Notes: a model not told the origin generated them from the sequence alone. Shown: positions 1-11,222, counted from the stretch's first letter. The stretch: 25,846 nt of DNA from Discostella pseudostelligera (GCA_036940085.1 JALLBK010000242.1:1-25846); one strand, 5' to 3'. A program made the numbers and translations.

Positions 1-211
1 TGTCTCTGTGGAAGTATTTAGCAGAACGGATGTGCCCGCATTTAGTACACTTCTTTTATCGATGGGTGGAGAGTAGAGAATAACTGCATGATTTTGAATG
101 CTTATATCTCAAAGAATGGAAAACACAATTACTCAATACCAAATCGAGGCTATGATCACAAATGAAAGTACCATCACCACTGTAAATAAACTACAAGAGC
201 GATCGTGAGGC

Positions 212-2084
212 CTATCTTAATTTAAATAACGACGATGATAGCAGTATCTCTTTGAGCGAATGCATGAATTCTTCATCCGAGAATCGCTCTGAAGAGTTCC
301 TACCGCACTGTCGTATGTCCAAAATCTCATCCGGCTCCCTACTTAAAATTTCATACATCGCTGTAGCATATTCATCAATTGTGCTTGCTAAACATCCAGT
401 AGCAGCCGTTTTCTCGTTGTTCTTGAAATCCCATGGTCTCAAAATGATATCAGACTTGGGACCGCCAGAATTATGTGCCACTGTCACCAAGCCTGCTGCC
501 ATCATCTCCACAACACCAATACCAAAATGCTCATTCCACATTGTGTGTATACCCACGCTTGCTCTGCGGAAATAGACTAGCAACACCGAATATGGCTGAT
601 TCAATACGAATTCGACACGATCTTGGATGTGCAATTCTCTCGAGAGTTTTCGAAGTTCGTCCACTCTCTTCTCGTCATCTTCTCCTCGGCAACTGCCAAT
701 CAAGACGAGTGAGACATCGACCCTTTTCATTGCCCCATCGTGCAATTGTAGAAGTTTGGCAAATGATGTTAATTGTAATGTATGGTCTTTCTCCGGTCGA
801 AACTGTCCAATGGAAATTATTATATTTTCTCTCTTGGATAATGGCAAATATTTCAAGCTCTTCGTATCACACGGGGGGAACAATATATGGATCTTCCCTG
901 CCAACTTCCACATTTGTTGAATATGACCTTTCGTCCATGATGAATTTACCATGGTTAGATCGGCCAAGCTACCAACCATACCATACCCAATGGCAAAGAT
1001 GGTGTAGTACACCAGTTTCACATACGAAACGATTGGGTTGGCAGCAATCTGCGTGTTGTTATTGTAGGATGGTCGACGCGCCCAAACGAGCGAAAGCATG
1101 TCGGAACTAATTGTTGGATAATGGACATATGTCCCGATCTTGCACCCAGCCAATAGCTTGGCCACCAAAAGTGTAAATGCACACCCCGTCGTGTCGATGT
1201 ATATGTGTGGATTGATAACGTTGAGAGCATACCATGCCAGTTTGACTGTACCCCAAGACTCTGCTATCATCGACAACCGTTTTGGCTTGTCTGAATTTAT
1301 GTGAAGTTGACAATTCAAAAGACGAGATGAAACGAATGTCGTTAGCAGCAATTATTTGTTGAACACCTCCAATTCGGTACATGATGAATACCATTGCAAG
1401 ATTTTGTGACTTACCGAGTAAATATTTGACTTCATGAAGATGAACAAATTGAATATGCAATGATGGAGAAATACCGATAGAAAATTGTTCTCGAACTTTT
1501 TTCATTACATTCTGATCATAATTGTCCGTGGGCTCATCGACAGTGTACACTACCACACTTAAATTTCTGCAATTCCTCCGGATAATATCCTCATCACCCT
1601 TGCCATGATTAGTAGCAGTCGAATGCAAATTTGATTCATTTTCTTTCTTTGTCTTGGAACGACGATTTTGCGTCAATACCGTCTTCTTCTTTCCCTCAAG
1701 ATTCTCCTCCTTCAGCTCACCCAGCGCTTGGATAAATTTCCATAGTACACGTTCACCACCACCTCCCGCGGAGCAATACGGATGGAAGAATCCAATGACA
1801 AATGCCCCGTTATCATTGGCATCGTCTGATGCTGCATCCGCAGCTGAATCCTTCACCGACTGAATGGTATTCTTCTTCTTGCCCTTGTTTTTCGATGTAG
1901 CTTCGACAATGAGTGACGCTGCCTTATTATTACGATCACGTTGTTGCAAGTGTGTCACATAGGCCTCCCGCGTTTGTCGAAATGTGTATCGAGTTTGTTG
2001 AAATATGAGGAATAGAGTGGCAATGGCCGCGAGGAGTGTGGCCTTGGCTATGTGCCAATAGTCGAAGGATTCTGGATCGAACAT
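212..2084 (-). CDS. ALG11: ALG11-type GDP-Man:Man3GlcNAc2-PP-dolichol alpha-1,2-mannosyltransferase, 2 exons
   Basis: Adds the fourth and fifth mannoses to the dolichol-linked oligosaccharide on the cytosolic face of the ER (known for the family). I join exon 1 2084-1415 and exon 2 1290-212 across a 124-bp intron (1291-1414; donor GTAAGT, acceptor TTCAG). The phase-1 junction gives KYLLDKPKRL and a 582-aa protein. Visible features: N-terminal membrane segment (about residues 13-28), a low-complexity Lys/Asp-rich linker (about 50-92), the ALG11 N-terminal motif HPYCSAGGGGERVLW (101-115), YIDTTGCAFT and GSYVHYPTIS-like GTYVHYPTIS in exon 2, and the GT-B retaining EX7E motif in EHFGIGVVE followed by MMAAG. 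Without the intron the gene looks frameshifted in two overlapping pieces. It is longer than human ALG11 (about 490 aa), mainly from the N-terminal linker and an insert after the Gly-rich motif. Its promoter faces that of the kinase gene. Confidence 0.93.
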
Positions 2085-3073
2085 ATTGTAAATCTATGTG
2101 TATGAAACTCAACTATCCCAAAGCCGGGCGATTCTGTCGACGTCTTGACGGCCGAGTCTACTCGTGGAGTGGAGTGAGCGGTGAGCGGTGAGAGATGACG
2201 ATGACGATGACGACAACGACGAAGAAGTACTCCTAGAGTAGGAGCAGATGTGACGGTACGATGGCGGCGAGAGGCCCCTAGAGTAGGAGCCTAGGTAGAC
2301 GATATTGAGCGGCAGAAGGCGGACGGAAGGCGGAAATGATTTTGGCGGGAGATGCTCTCGTGTTGACTCGACTTCAACTCCCAGCGGTCTGTCCCTCGCT
2401 ACCACCAAAGTCATTCTTTCCTACACGTGGAAGATCAATCCGAATCCATATGAATTCCTCTGTACAACATCACTGGGGCGCTTCAACTTCGAAGATCTAT
2501 CGGCATTTTCGCAGATCTATTTCTCCGTTCTCGGAGCACCATAGAGTCCTTCCACGTCCGAACGTGCTCTCTTCTTCTCTTTTTCTTTGCCCATGTATGA
2601 TGTTTCCTCTGTCGAGTCAGACCACCCGGTTGTTGTTGTGTGTGCAAGTGGTGTGTGCGTCGGCGGGCCTCTATCTCTTCGTTGTTCTCCCTGTCCCGCG
2701 ACCTTGTGGTGTTGATGTGTTGTGGTTGATGAACCTTGCCATTCAAGCAAAAATTGATGCCGCACACACTCAAAAGGGCGAACCACACATTCAATTCTCC
2801 TGCTCGACGACCAAGGAGAGTGCAACACACCGCCGTCTTCGTCGTCGCCATGCTGGACCGTCTCTGGCTCGATTATTGCTGAGAGTTGCGGTGGAGGGGG
2901 TTGGCGGGGGTGCATCAACATCGAGTACCTCAATTCATCGATCCCATCCACCAAAGAACAATATTATTTGCATACATCATTACAACATCCCGTCGTCGTC
3001 ACCGTCTCCCGTCAAGCACACTCCTGAGCTATATTTTCCATTATTGTAAATAGAAGCACCGTCGGAAAATAAT
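2085..3073. promoter_or_regulatory. Divergent intergenic region between ALG11 and the kinase gene
   Basis: About 1 kb between two divergent start codons. Visible: a GACGATGACGATGACGACAA simple-repeat patch near 2195-2225; a duplicated word CCTAGAGTAGGAGC at 2232-2245 and 2277-2290, the first copy lying in the inverted repeat CTCCTA-GAG-TAGGAG (2230-2244); and an E2F-like TTTTGGCGGGA at 2340-2350. From about 2560 to 3060 the sequence is rich in TCT/CGT/GTG triplets and has overlapping open frames on both strands with no recognisable protein. No gene is called here. The last 50 bp before 3074 are A/T-rich, as expected for a 5' leader. Confidence 0.6.
2340..2350 (+). promoter_or_regulatory. E2F/DP-like site TTTTGGCGGGA
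   Basis: Exact TTTTGGCGGGA followed by GATG, matching the general eukaryotic E2F/DP consensus TTTSSCGC/TTTGGCGGGA. It lies 256 bp upstream of the ALG11 start and 724 bp upstream of the kinase start. The same extended word (TTTTGGCGGGAGA) recurs at 20411 and 20500. Binding is inferred. Confidence 0.4.
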
Positions 3074-6000
3074 ATGGGTCAACTATTCTGCAAGAATTGC
3101 TGCGACGGTAGCGTCGGGGCATTCAGACGTCCCGCCATCATTTCACCCAAGGGAGGAGGCACCACCACCGAAGGTGAAGACTTCAGTAGCTCATGGGATG
3201 ATTCCACCACCTCCCTAAAAAGTTCACCGTCACTTACCAACCTCGATCCCAAACGACATATTCGTATAAAGAATAAAAAGCGCAGTGTGGCCCTTCATGC
3301 GGAATTTCGTGATAGACAGGAACGGGGAGTGCTCATTGCACCACCATTGGTTACCGAACGGGTTATGGAAGATACTGACAATTTATTTATTGGACAAGAT
3401 TTGGGTGTGGACACTTTGCATGATGGATCAATGAGTCGGCGGCCGTCGGAAGCGCTTGATCCGGTGGTTGCTAGCAGGGAGAGTGGGAGTAGTTGGATCG
3501 ATCAACCGAGTGGTGAAGGTGATGAGAAGGGTACAAATGCCGTTGCAGCAACAGAAGTAGCAGTAGAAGGCGATAACAACAACCATTCTCCCGATCGACC
3601 ACGAAAAAAATCCATATCCTTCGATAAAACACCCGAAGAGAATGCCTTCCTCGATCTAGCATTATCCGACGATGACAATTTTGTCTTTGACGGTATGTCC
3701 GATCGATATCGTCAAAAGTTAAAAGACAGTATGGAGCGTGTCCTAGTTCCCAAAAATACGTTCTTAATACGAAAGGGGGATGATCCCGACTATCTCTATC
3801 TCATACTGGAGGGGGAGGTGGCGGTATACATTGATCCCGAGGAATATATTGATGAAAATGCCGTGGAGATTGGAAAGCATGCCTTGTTGGACATATCGGT
3901 GCCCGCGAATACATTGCCACCGAATTCACTCATGCAAACAACTAAATCATCATCGATGAGCTACAATGAGCCTACCAAACGGGAATTTAAGCAATCGTTC
4001 GTATTACAACTACGCAAGAGTCTCTTCCAATCGAGCTACAAGGAGAATGAAGTTCCGACCAACATAGTTGGACAATTTCTTTCGGTAGTGCGGCATAGCC
4101 TACTAGGGGGTGGGGATGAGTCACAAACCTCGATACTTTCTGGTATTATGGAAGAACAAGCATCGACAGGGACGGGTAGCGAAGAAGAGGACTTTGGTGG
4201 TGGTGGTGGTGGTGGCGACTTTTTTATTTCGATGAAGGAGCTACGGGGATTGAAGCATGAACGAGACCTTGGTCCGTGCGATGTCTTTGGGGAGTTGGGT
4301 ACGTGCTCATATATTCATTCACCGCAGTGTTCATGATCCGATGCATCATACTGATTGTCCTATTATTTTTCCTCCAATGATCACTACGGCACACGATACG
4401 AACAGCACTCATTTATAACTGCGCACGAACGGCAACATGTTTTACCACCACGAATTGTATCTTATATCGAGTAGATGGGGAGACATTCCGAAGCATTCTA
4501 TCATCCTCCAATACCGAAAGAGTAAAGAAGAGATGTACCGAAAGTAAGGCGGCGATACTGTCATTGTACAATATCGGTGTAGTGGAAGAGCTGGATGAGA
4601 AGACATTGCTAGACATTGAGACTGTGTTGCATCCGGTGACGTTTGAAGAGGATGATCTTGTCATGTCAAAGGGGGCGTATGACAACATGATGTTCTTCGT
4701 GATGAGTGGGAAGCTGATTGCTCATGATATTGGGGTTGGTGATTCGAGGAAAGCTGACATTGAACTAGGAGAGGGAGGGCATTTTGGAGAGCTCAACATG
4801 TTGACAGGTCTTCCATCCATTGCGAATGTTACGGTTCTTACTCCCAAAGCTAGGTTGATGGCGGTGACCAAAAAGGATTACACAAAGCGGTGCGTGATAT
4901 CGTGCATTGGCTCTTGCATGACACCCCTTTCTTGACAAATACTAATGAACCGCCTTGCATATCGTTTTGCCGTGATGAAGCCGCGATTCACTTGCTCCGT
5001 TGATGAAAAAGTTATGGCTGCGTAACGCCCTACTCACCATCCCTTTGATTGCCAAGTCGAAACTATTACCCCATGAAATCAACCGTCTCGTTCACAAGCT
5101 TGAAAAGATATCGTTCCCAAGGGGCAATGTGTCCTTTGCTGGAAATATGAAATCGGCACTTTTCATTGTAGAGTCAGGGAAAATACAGATAGCAGTGACC
5201 GATGGCGATGGGGTAGTAAACGCATTTGATCAGGTAATGGCATGCGAGCTTGCATTTCAATTGTGCATAGGTTGAGCATTCAATACGACATTAACCTTGG
5301 TCTCTTCCGTTTCTCCTCATAGTACGATCATTTCGGGGAGAAGTCTTTGTTTGATGATAAGTACTTCGAAAGTAAAAGTGTGCAGGTCAGAGCAGTTCAG
5401 CCAACAGAGTGCATGATGCTTAGCCGCAATGCAATAGTCAATGTCATTGGTAGAATTAATCGTCTCGGCAAACCACTGTTGCCCGTCTCAAGGAAGCTTA
5501 TCAAAAATATGAAAATAAGCGACCTCACCCTCCATCGGATTATCGGTATAGGGATGTTCGGCAAAGTTTGGTTAGTGCAGCATAAGAAAACAAATGCTGT
5601 GTATGCATTAAAGGAAATGGATAAGAAGGAGATCATAGAGAAGAAGATGACGAAGGGAGTTACGCGAGAAAAGAATGTCATGTCTTCGGTGGAACATCCG
5701 TTTATATCGAACCTCGTGTCAACATTTCAGGATGTCCACTCGATATTTATGCTCATGGACTACGTTCAGGGGGGCGAGCTATTTGGGCTTATCTACAATG
5801 TTAGTACGAAAGGCTATCTCTCGAATGATGCGGCTGCATTTTATGGTGCCTGCCTAAGTGAGGCGCTAAGTCATCTCCATTCGAGAAATATTTGCCATAG
5901 AGATCTCAAACCAGGTGAGCTCCCTTGTCGTCATTCAATTTATCCAAGTCTACACCGCTATTTCGATGCATTGTCTCACTGCACCCATCGTTTGTGTGTA

Positions 6001-6850
6001 TCTTATCGCACTGCTTTATTACGCTAGAAAATATCCTCATAAATGGTATGTCCTATTTTCTTTATCCTCGACGAAATTCACTCCTCATGAACTCACTAAG
6101 TGTTTGTCTGATTGTCGGTTACAGCTGCTGGGTATGTTGTGCTGGCCGACTTCGGCTTTGCCAAGATCGTGCTTGACAATACATTCACCACCTGTGGCAG
6201 CCCTGAATACATGGGTAAGTTGGATGAAGTGTTGATTTTTGTTGCCGATGAGCTGATAATGCTCACATCCTATTTAGCTCCGGAAATATTACTCGGAAAA
6301 GGCCACTCTTTCAGCGTCGACCACTGGGCACTTGGCGTACTGTTGTACGAAATGCTTGTTGGGCAGACTCCATTCATTCATGTCGGTGCCACTCGAATGA
6401 CTCTCTTTCGCCGGTGAGTAAACTTATAGCAAACAGTTCACTTTTCTCTCTCCTATCGACATCCACGTTGACCTCTCGTCTGTGCCGAATTGTAGGATAT
6501 GCAACAGCACATTTGCATTTCCTAACCCAAAGAAGCATGGGATTGCTGTCAGTGACGCGGCCAAATTACTGATAAAGGGACTTCTGAATAAAAACTGCGG
6601 AGAACGGATCGGTTCCTCCCTCACTCTTGGAGACGAGGAAATTAGCACAAATCCGTGGTTTCAGGGGCTGCTCACAGAGTATCGAGATGCATTCTTGTCG
6701 GAAAAGGTATCTCCTCCGTGGCTACCCGATATCGAAAACGAGCTGGATGCGTCATATTTTGGGTCGCATGATAGTATAGAGAAGGAGGCTCGCTCCCGGA
6801 ACGAAGTCGCTCTGGACAAAAAGGCTCAAAAGTTATTCGAGGGGTTTTGA
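3074..6850 (+). CDS. cGMP-dependent-protein-kinase-like AGC kinase with three cyclic-nucleotide-binding domains, 8 exons
   Basis: Exons 3074-4298, 4406-4889, 4981-5233, 5323-5914, 6028-6045, 6125-6214, 6278-6413 and 6496-6850 join to 1,050 codons. All introns are GT-AG, 63-113 bp. Order: [11 protein letters not shown]-terminus (possible myristoylation/palmitoylation); disordered region to about 200; cNBD-A (about 205-455) with phosphate-binding cassette [16 protein letters not shown] (405-420); cNBD-B with [16 protein letters not shown] (535-550); cNBD-C with [12 protein letters not shown] (658-669); kinase domain from about 725 with GIGMFG (729-734), Lys751, HRDLKPEN (catalytic Asp848), DFG (866-868), likely activation-loop Thr879, SPEYMAPE (883-890), then a C-terminal tail to 1050. 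Only cassette A keeps the conserved Arg (416); B has Ser546 and C lacks it. cNBD-A carries an insertion of about 135 residues with poly-Gly. The kinase core appears complete, so it is probably active. The nucleotide ligand (cGMP, cAMP or other) cannot be read from sequence. Confidence 0.93.
6028..6045 (+). other. 18-nt micro-exon of the kinase gene
   Basis: A short exon between CTAG (6024-6027) and GGTATG (donor 6046). It supplies the residues ENILIN after HRDLKP and before [11 protein letters not shown]. Without it the catalytic loop would lack the Asn that binds metal in all active protein kinases. Phase 1 on both sides, so skipping would keep frame but lose the metal-binding Asn853. Confidence 0.88.
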
Positions 6851-7011
6851 TCGTTGATTGCCAGATGCTTGTAGCCAGTGCCGTTGAAATGAAATAGAGA
6901 ACGCTTGGCAAGTGTCATATTGTACTAATATTAATCAGATTCAGAATTCACATCTAATTTGTACACCCTCAAAGGTGGTATTTACACTTGTGGTGCTGAC
7001 AACAGAGACGA

Positions 7012-10000
7012 TCAAACGAGTAGTTTCCAATTCCGCCTCATCATATACCATCCAAACCCAATTATCGGCAGCATTGGGAGAAAAGTCACACTCACGAAGT
7101 CATGAAGTGGACTTCTTCCGAAGAATGCACATACAACGATCATACTGTCTCCGGCGACACGGCCAAATGTCCCAACCAGAGTTGCCAACAAGCCCATATT
7201 AATGAAGGTATCGTTGAGTGCTCTGGGAGTTGTTTTAGACACTTCAACAAGTGAAAGACAGTGAGTGGACAATGGTTAGTATGAGCACCAAAAAAATTTG
7301 GGTGGCGTGGTGTAGACGTACTGAGGCTTGTGTTGACTCCCTGGATACATAGAAGGATAGAAGTTTCATTCGTCAGACTCGATGAATTGATTGATGATGC
7401 ATACCCATATTCTCACCTCCATCACGATCGTCGAAAGAAACAACAACGACAGAGAAATGATGTAGACATACACCCCAGCTCCCCAATCATATGGGCTAGA
7501 CATTTCGAGCAGCAGAAGAGAGATCGTCAGGTGTTTCGTTCGAATTATCAGATACTCAACAATTAAGACTTACAATTCGCCGTGCTTAGATTCTCTTTTG
7601 ATAACCTGTCGCAAATGCTTGATGAAAAAAGTCTGTGAATCAGTGCCATCAACGATCAGCCCAATAGCATCTAAGAATAGTCCCTCGATGTTACTGATAG
7701 AAATGATGCTGAACATGATTAATACCATGCTCCACTGCGGTCGGCAATTAATCGAGATAGATCAGAAATGGTTACGAACCAAACCAGGAGATCCAATGAA
7801 TATTGAATATTGAATATTGCTTACCTTCAATATGGTTCTTTCGGAATAATATCTGGATGCTCGTTCAACGATGAAATGAGCAGGTAATACCAAAGCCCCC
7901 AAGGATGCAATGATCAATCCAGCCGAAGATCCGTTCCATCGAAAGTAACGATCTGTAAGCAAAACGTGAGCATGGAATACAAGGAAAAGCTTGTTGGATT
8001 ATTGAAGCCAATTTAACTCACGGATGACCATGGAGCATGAGGAAATCAACACTTCTCCCGACAACTCAATGAACCCAAATAAATACAGAGTGACCTATCG
8101 CATCGGAATACATGAAAGCGTGCGTTGAACACATGAACGAATGCATATTTCTTCAAAAAAGGTGATACACTTACAAGGAAAGCTGAATTCGAAAAGATCA
8201 CGCGCACTAATGCGACACATGAGTTGACGTGCCCAGCCTTGGACGGTCCGTTTTGACCCTTCTTTTTTGTCTTTTCGGTTTCACCCTCGTCACAGGAATT
8301 ATTGATCCGCAAAGGTTCATCGAACATGAAAAGAAGGCCAATCAATAGTGATCCCCAAAGGAAGGCCATGAGAAATCCGGGCATTGTGACATTATTTAGG
8401 ATAATTGCTGAATCGTTTGGACTCCAAGGCAGATGAATGAAAATATCATCCTGAGTGTCTCTTCCAGCCGTCAAGTCCAGGATTGCTGAACAAAGGAACG
8501 GAGAAAAATTGGTGTTATGTGACGGCATAAGTATCAAGAAGGATGGCAATGTAACATCTCACCTGCAATAAGAGGTCCGATGCCCATTCCTATGGCACTA
8601 GCAGTAACGAACAAGGCGCTTGCTCGTGTCATACCTTGAACCGACACACACGCTGAAATCAGTTGCCTATTAATCACTTCCGCGCTACCGAAACCACAGA
8701 GTGCTCTTCCAAACAAAGCAAGTTTCATAGAATTGTATGTGATTGCCAGAGAATAGAGTATATTTCCGATGAAAGGAGAAATTGCCGAGAACAACAGCGC
8801 AGATCGAAACGACGCGCGAGTGTACCACACTGAGTACAAAAAGGCTGAAAACAGAGCTGCAAAAGAAGATGCTGATTGATTTACAATGATTGAACAGGGT
8901 GAATGAGAAATTCCATCGATACTGACGAAAGCATGTCTCTTTGTCTGCAACAGCACAAGACTTACCACCGATCAGAGTAGCTCCAAATTCTCCACTTGTC
9001 CCAAGCAGTATTGCGTAGTGATTTGCAGTTGGGCTGATGATGTAATAGTTGATAGTGTACAGAAGGATAGACAACAAGTTGATGGTCATTGAGGGCCGAT
9101 CGACTCCTCCCCAATATCGCTCCTGCGCCGTCAAGAAGGGGTTGTCAATACTTGCATACTCATGTAGAGTGGGTTTATTCGATATTCGAAGCCACCACTC
9201 ATGCAGTTCCGCATCACTCATATCAAGGATGAAGTCTGGCTCAAACAAAACAAGCACATCGATTGCTTTTTTGTTCGCTGATCCAATTTCTCCTCGATCT
9301 TTTCCTCCATCGATCATTGCTCTCCGCGACAAGAATACTTGGAATGGCTTACTGACATCATTTGCAAAATCCTGAATGGCCTTGATCGATGATACCGTAC
9401 ATTCCAATCGGAGCAACTCGTTGCTATCTTTGAATTTACGTGCAATGGTTTTCGAGTGGAGGAAGGAGTCCAGCAAGTTCTTACTCAAGCCGGTTGAATT
9501 CATAATTGCCTTTTGAGTTTCTACAAGAGCATCCTGTAAGGACGCATAAATGACACTGAATGATTGGTCATTGCTCAACGAAAGTAAACGATCGTAGCTG
9601 CTATTCTCATTCAACATCACAGTGTCATGGAGACTTTCCCCCGTTACAAGAGGAAACTCAATGAATGCCTTCTCATACTTCTTCACGATTTTCCGTATCT
9701 GAATGTGATGATTCGAGAATAACAAGTGAGATGTCAGATGAAGGGAGCAAGATATTGAATCGAGGAAAGGCAATTTTGTCCTCACCCCCACAGCATTCAA
9801 GCAAGTAAATCGAAGCAGATGCAATAGTTCCACCCCAATCACCGAGTAAATGCGTACACTATCTTCGGCGTCATTGAAATCTCGTCCAACCAACGTGAAT
9901 AGATTTTCCTCCTTGAATAATTTCCCATATGGTGTACGACTATTCCGTCGCGAATCGGACACGTAGCTTCCAAATCTGGGTCTCGATGTCGGTAGGAGAC

Positions 10001-10442
10001 AGGCCAGTTCCCCCAACGAATCCGGAGTAAAGACTTCTTTTTCATTGCCATTCTCTGCTTCTTCCTCTAGAGCATCACTTTTGTCTCCATTCTCCATGCT
10101 GTCGTCCTGCATTGCTCCACCACCCATGGAACTCTCATCAAATCGTAATGCACCCAACGAATGAGCCAGATCTCCCAACATCGCCAAGCAAAAGAGTGTC
10201 ACCTTTTCAATTTCCTGGTGTAGTTTCGATGTAAATTGGGCCGTGTAGCAATGGAGCTCCTCCTCCAATCTAGCCGATGTGGTGGTCGAATCTTGTGCCG
10301 GGTCCCCAGTAAGATGTCGTTCTCTCTCGGCTAGCAATTGGCGTACATGACGACCGACGTCTTTGAGCCCTTCATAATCCAAGTAGGCATTTTCCCAACC
10401 GGGCCGCTTTGATTTGGATAGCAAATCTCCAAAGTTGACCAT
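7012..10442 (-). CDS. SPX-MFS vacuolar phosphate transporter (VPT/PHT5 type), 10 exons
   Basis: Exons on the minus strand: 10442-9786, 9698-8966, 8856-8563, 8485-8175, 8094-8022, 7952-7825, 7734-7574, 7495-7417, 7340-7322 (19 nt) and 7241-7012. They total 894 codons plus stop. The SPX domain starts at the initiator (MVNFGDLLSKSKRPGW) and ends with the Lys cluster LNAVGIRKIVKKYEK (Lys222, 225, 226, 229), the inositol-pyrophosphate sensor surface known for SPX domains. MFS segments follow from about residue 420: TINLLSILLYTINYYIISP, GATLIGGALFSAFLYSVW, GRALCGFGSAEVINRQLI, GPLIAAILDL, LYLFGFIELSGEVLISSCSM, SSAGLIIASLGALVLP, EGVNTSLMSKT, GRVAGDSMIVV, and a short tail. Order and motifs match plant PHT5 and algal vacuolar phosphate transporters, so import of phosphate into the vacuole is the inferred role. 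It is convergent with the kinase gene, with 161 bp between stops. Confidence 0.93.
7322..7340 (-). other. 19-nt micro-exon of the SPX-MFS gene
   Basis: Between acceptor CCAG (read on the minus strand, ending at 7341) and donor GTACGT (starting at 7321). It codes GVNTSL plus the first base of Met, completing EGVNTSLMSKT, which corresponds to the EGVN-SLLS motif of plant PHT5 proteins. Joining exon 8 straight to exon 10 shifts frame, so the micro-exon is needed. Confidence 0.82.
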
Positions 10443-11222
10443 GATATCGTCGAATCGGTTTCGTTGAAATTATGGGAGAGAGAGTAGATATCTTTTGAAT
10501 CCATTCGATGTGTCGTCGTCTGCTGGCAGTAGGCCCGCCCCCGGGAGTGTCATCTTCGGCCTAAACTAAATCACAGGTGATGAGAGATTCAATCAAGAAG
10601 ATGAAGGGGGAAAAAAAATGAAAATGAAATGCTGCGGAGGTGGGGGATTTTGGCGACGTCCGCAGACCAAAAATCTATCGCCACCCTCACGAACAAAAAT
10701 AGACCTTGACCATGGCGGCCAAAATCCGCCGCCCGTTCTTCGCGCCATTTTCGCCACCACGACCCGCCCCTTGACCATGACGGCCGAAATCCAGATCCAC
10801 AGATACTATCACGGCTGCGCGAGGAGATGCTTCCAGCCTCTTTCAACAAATATCTTGGTCCTACAGGAGATAGGTATGGTATGAGTATTGATCTGTTATC
10901 ATCGCGGAGATTAGACGTACGATACGATGACTGCAGTAGCAGAGTGTAGAGAGAAAATGGAGCTCTATTAGGAGTAATTCTTTAACGATGCTACTCTTAC
11001 TTGTTAATATTATCCAGGGCTTAAGAGAGACACATAAAGAGATCCAATTCTCCATATAAATATGAATAATTTCATAATGTATAAATGATGATGATGAGCT
11101 GAAGAAGAGGTGTCATGATACGGCCAACGTAATCAATGACACAATATTCTGCTGCGGACCACTTGGAACACACCACGCGACAATATCCTACCGGGCCCAA
11201 CTATCAAAAAATGCCAAAGGGA
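10443..11222. promoter_or_regulatory. Intergenic region: SPX-MFS promoter and MYB 3' flank
   Basis: Between two minus-strand genes. The proximal half (10443-10850) is GC-rich with several GGCGGCC/GGCGAC words and an imperfect 23-bp direct repeat (separate entry). The distal half (10850-11222) is A/T-rich and probably holds the MYB 3' UTR. Short open frames around 10590-10884 on both strands come from the GC-rich repeats and match no family I know. No P1BS element (GNATATNC) was seen near the start. Confidence 0.5.
10705..10792. repeat. Two 23-bp imperfect direct repeats upstream of SPX-MFS
   Basis: Copies at 10705-10727 and 10770-10792 both begin CTTGACCATG and continue R-CGGCC-R-AAATCC, with two mismatches in 23. 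They start 65 bp apart, 263-350 bp upstream of the SPX-MFS start codon, and enclose GCGCCATTTTCGCC. A duplicated regulatory site is possible (inference); TTGAC is also a W-box-like core. Confidence 0.6.

Noticed and set aside
475..1110. 211-aa plus-strand frame across ALG11
   Set aside because: Antisense to conserved ALG11 exon 2; no recognisable protein.
1107..1351. Apparent frameshift splitting ALG11 into two overlapping frames
   Set aside because: A 124-bp GT-AG intron (1291-1414) joins both frames in phase and restores the family alignment, so it is not a pseudogene.
2336..3049. 237-aa plus-strand open frame and overlapping minus frames upstream of the kinase gene
   Set aside because: Low-complexity, open in several frames on both strands, no family signal; more likely promoter and leader sequence.
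4299..6495. Kinase gene looking like a string of broken fragments
   Set aside because: Seven short GT-AG introns join all fragments in phase to a full-length kinase.
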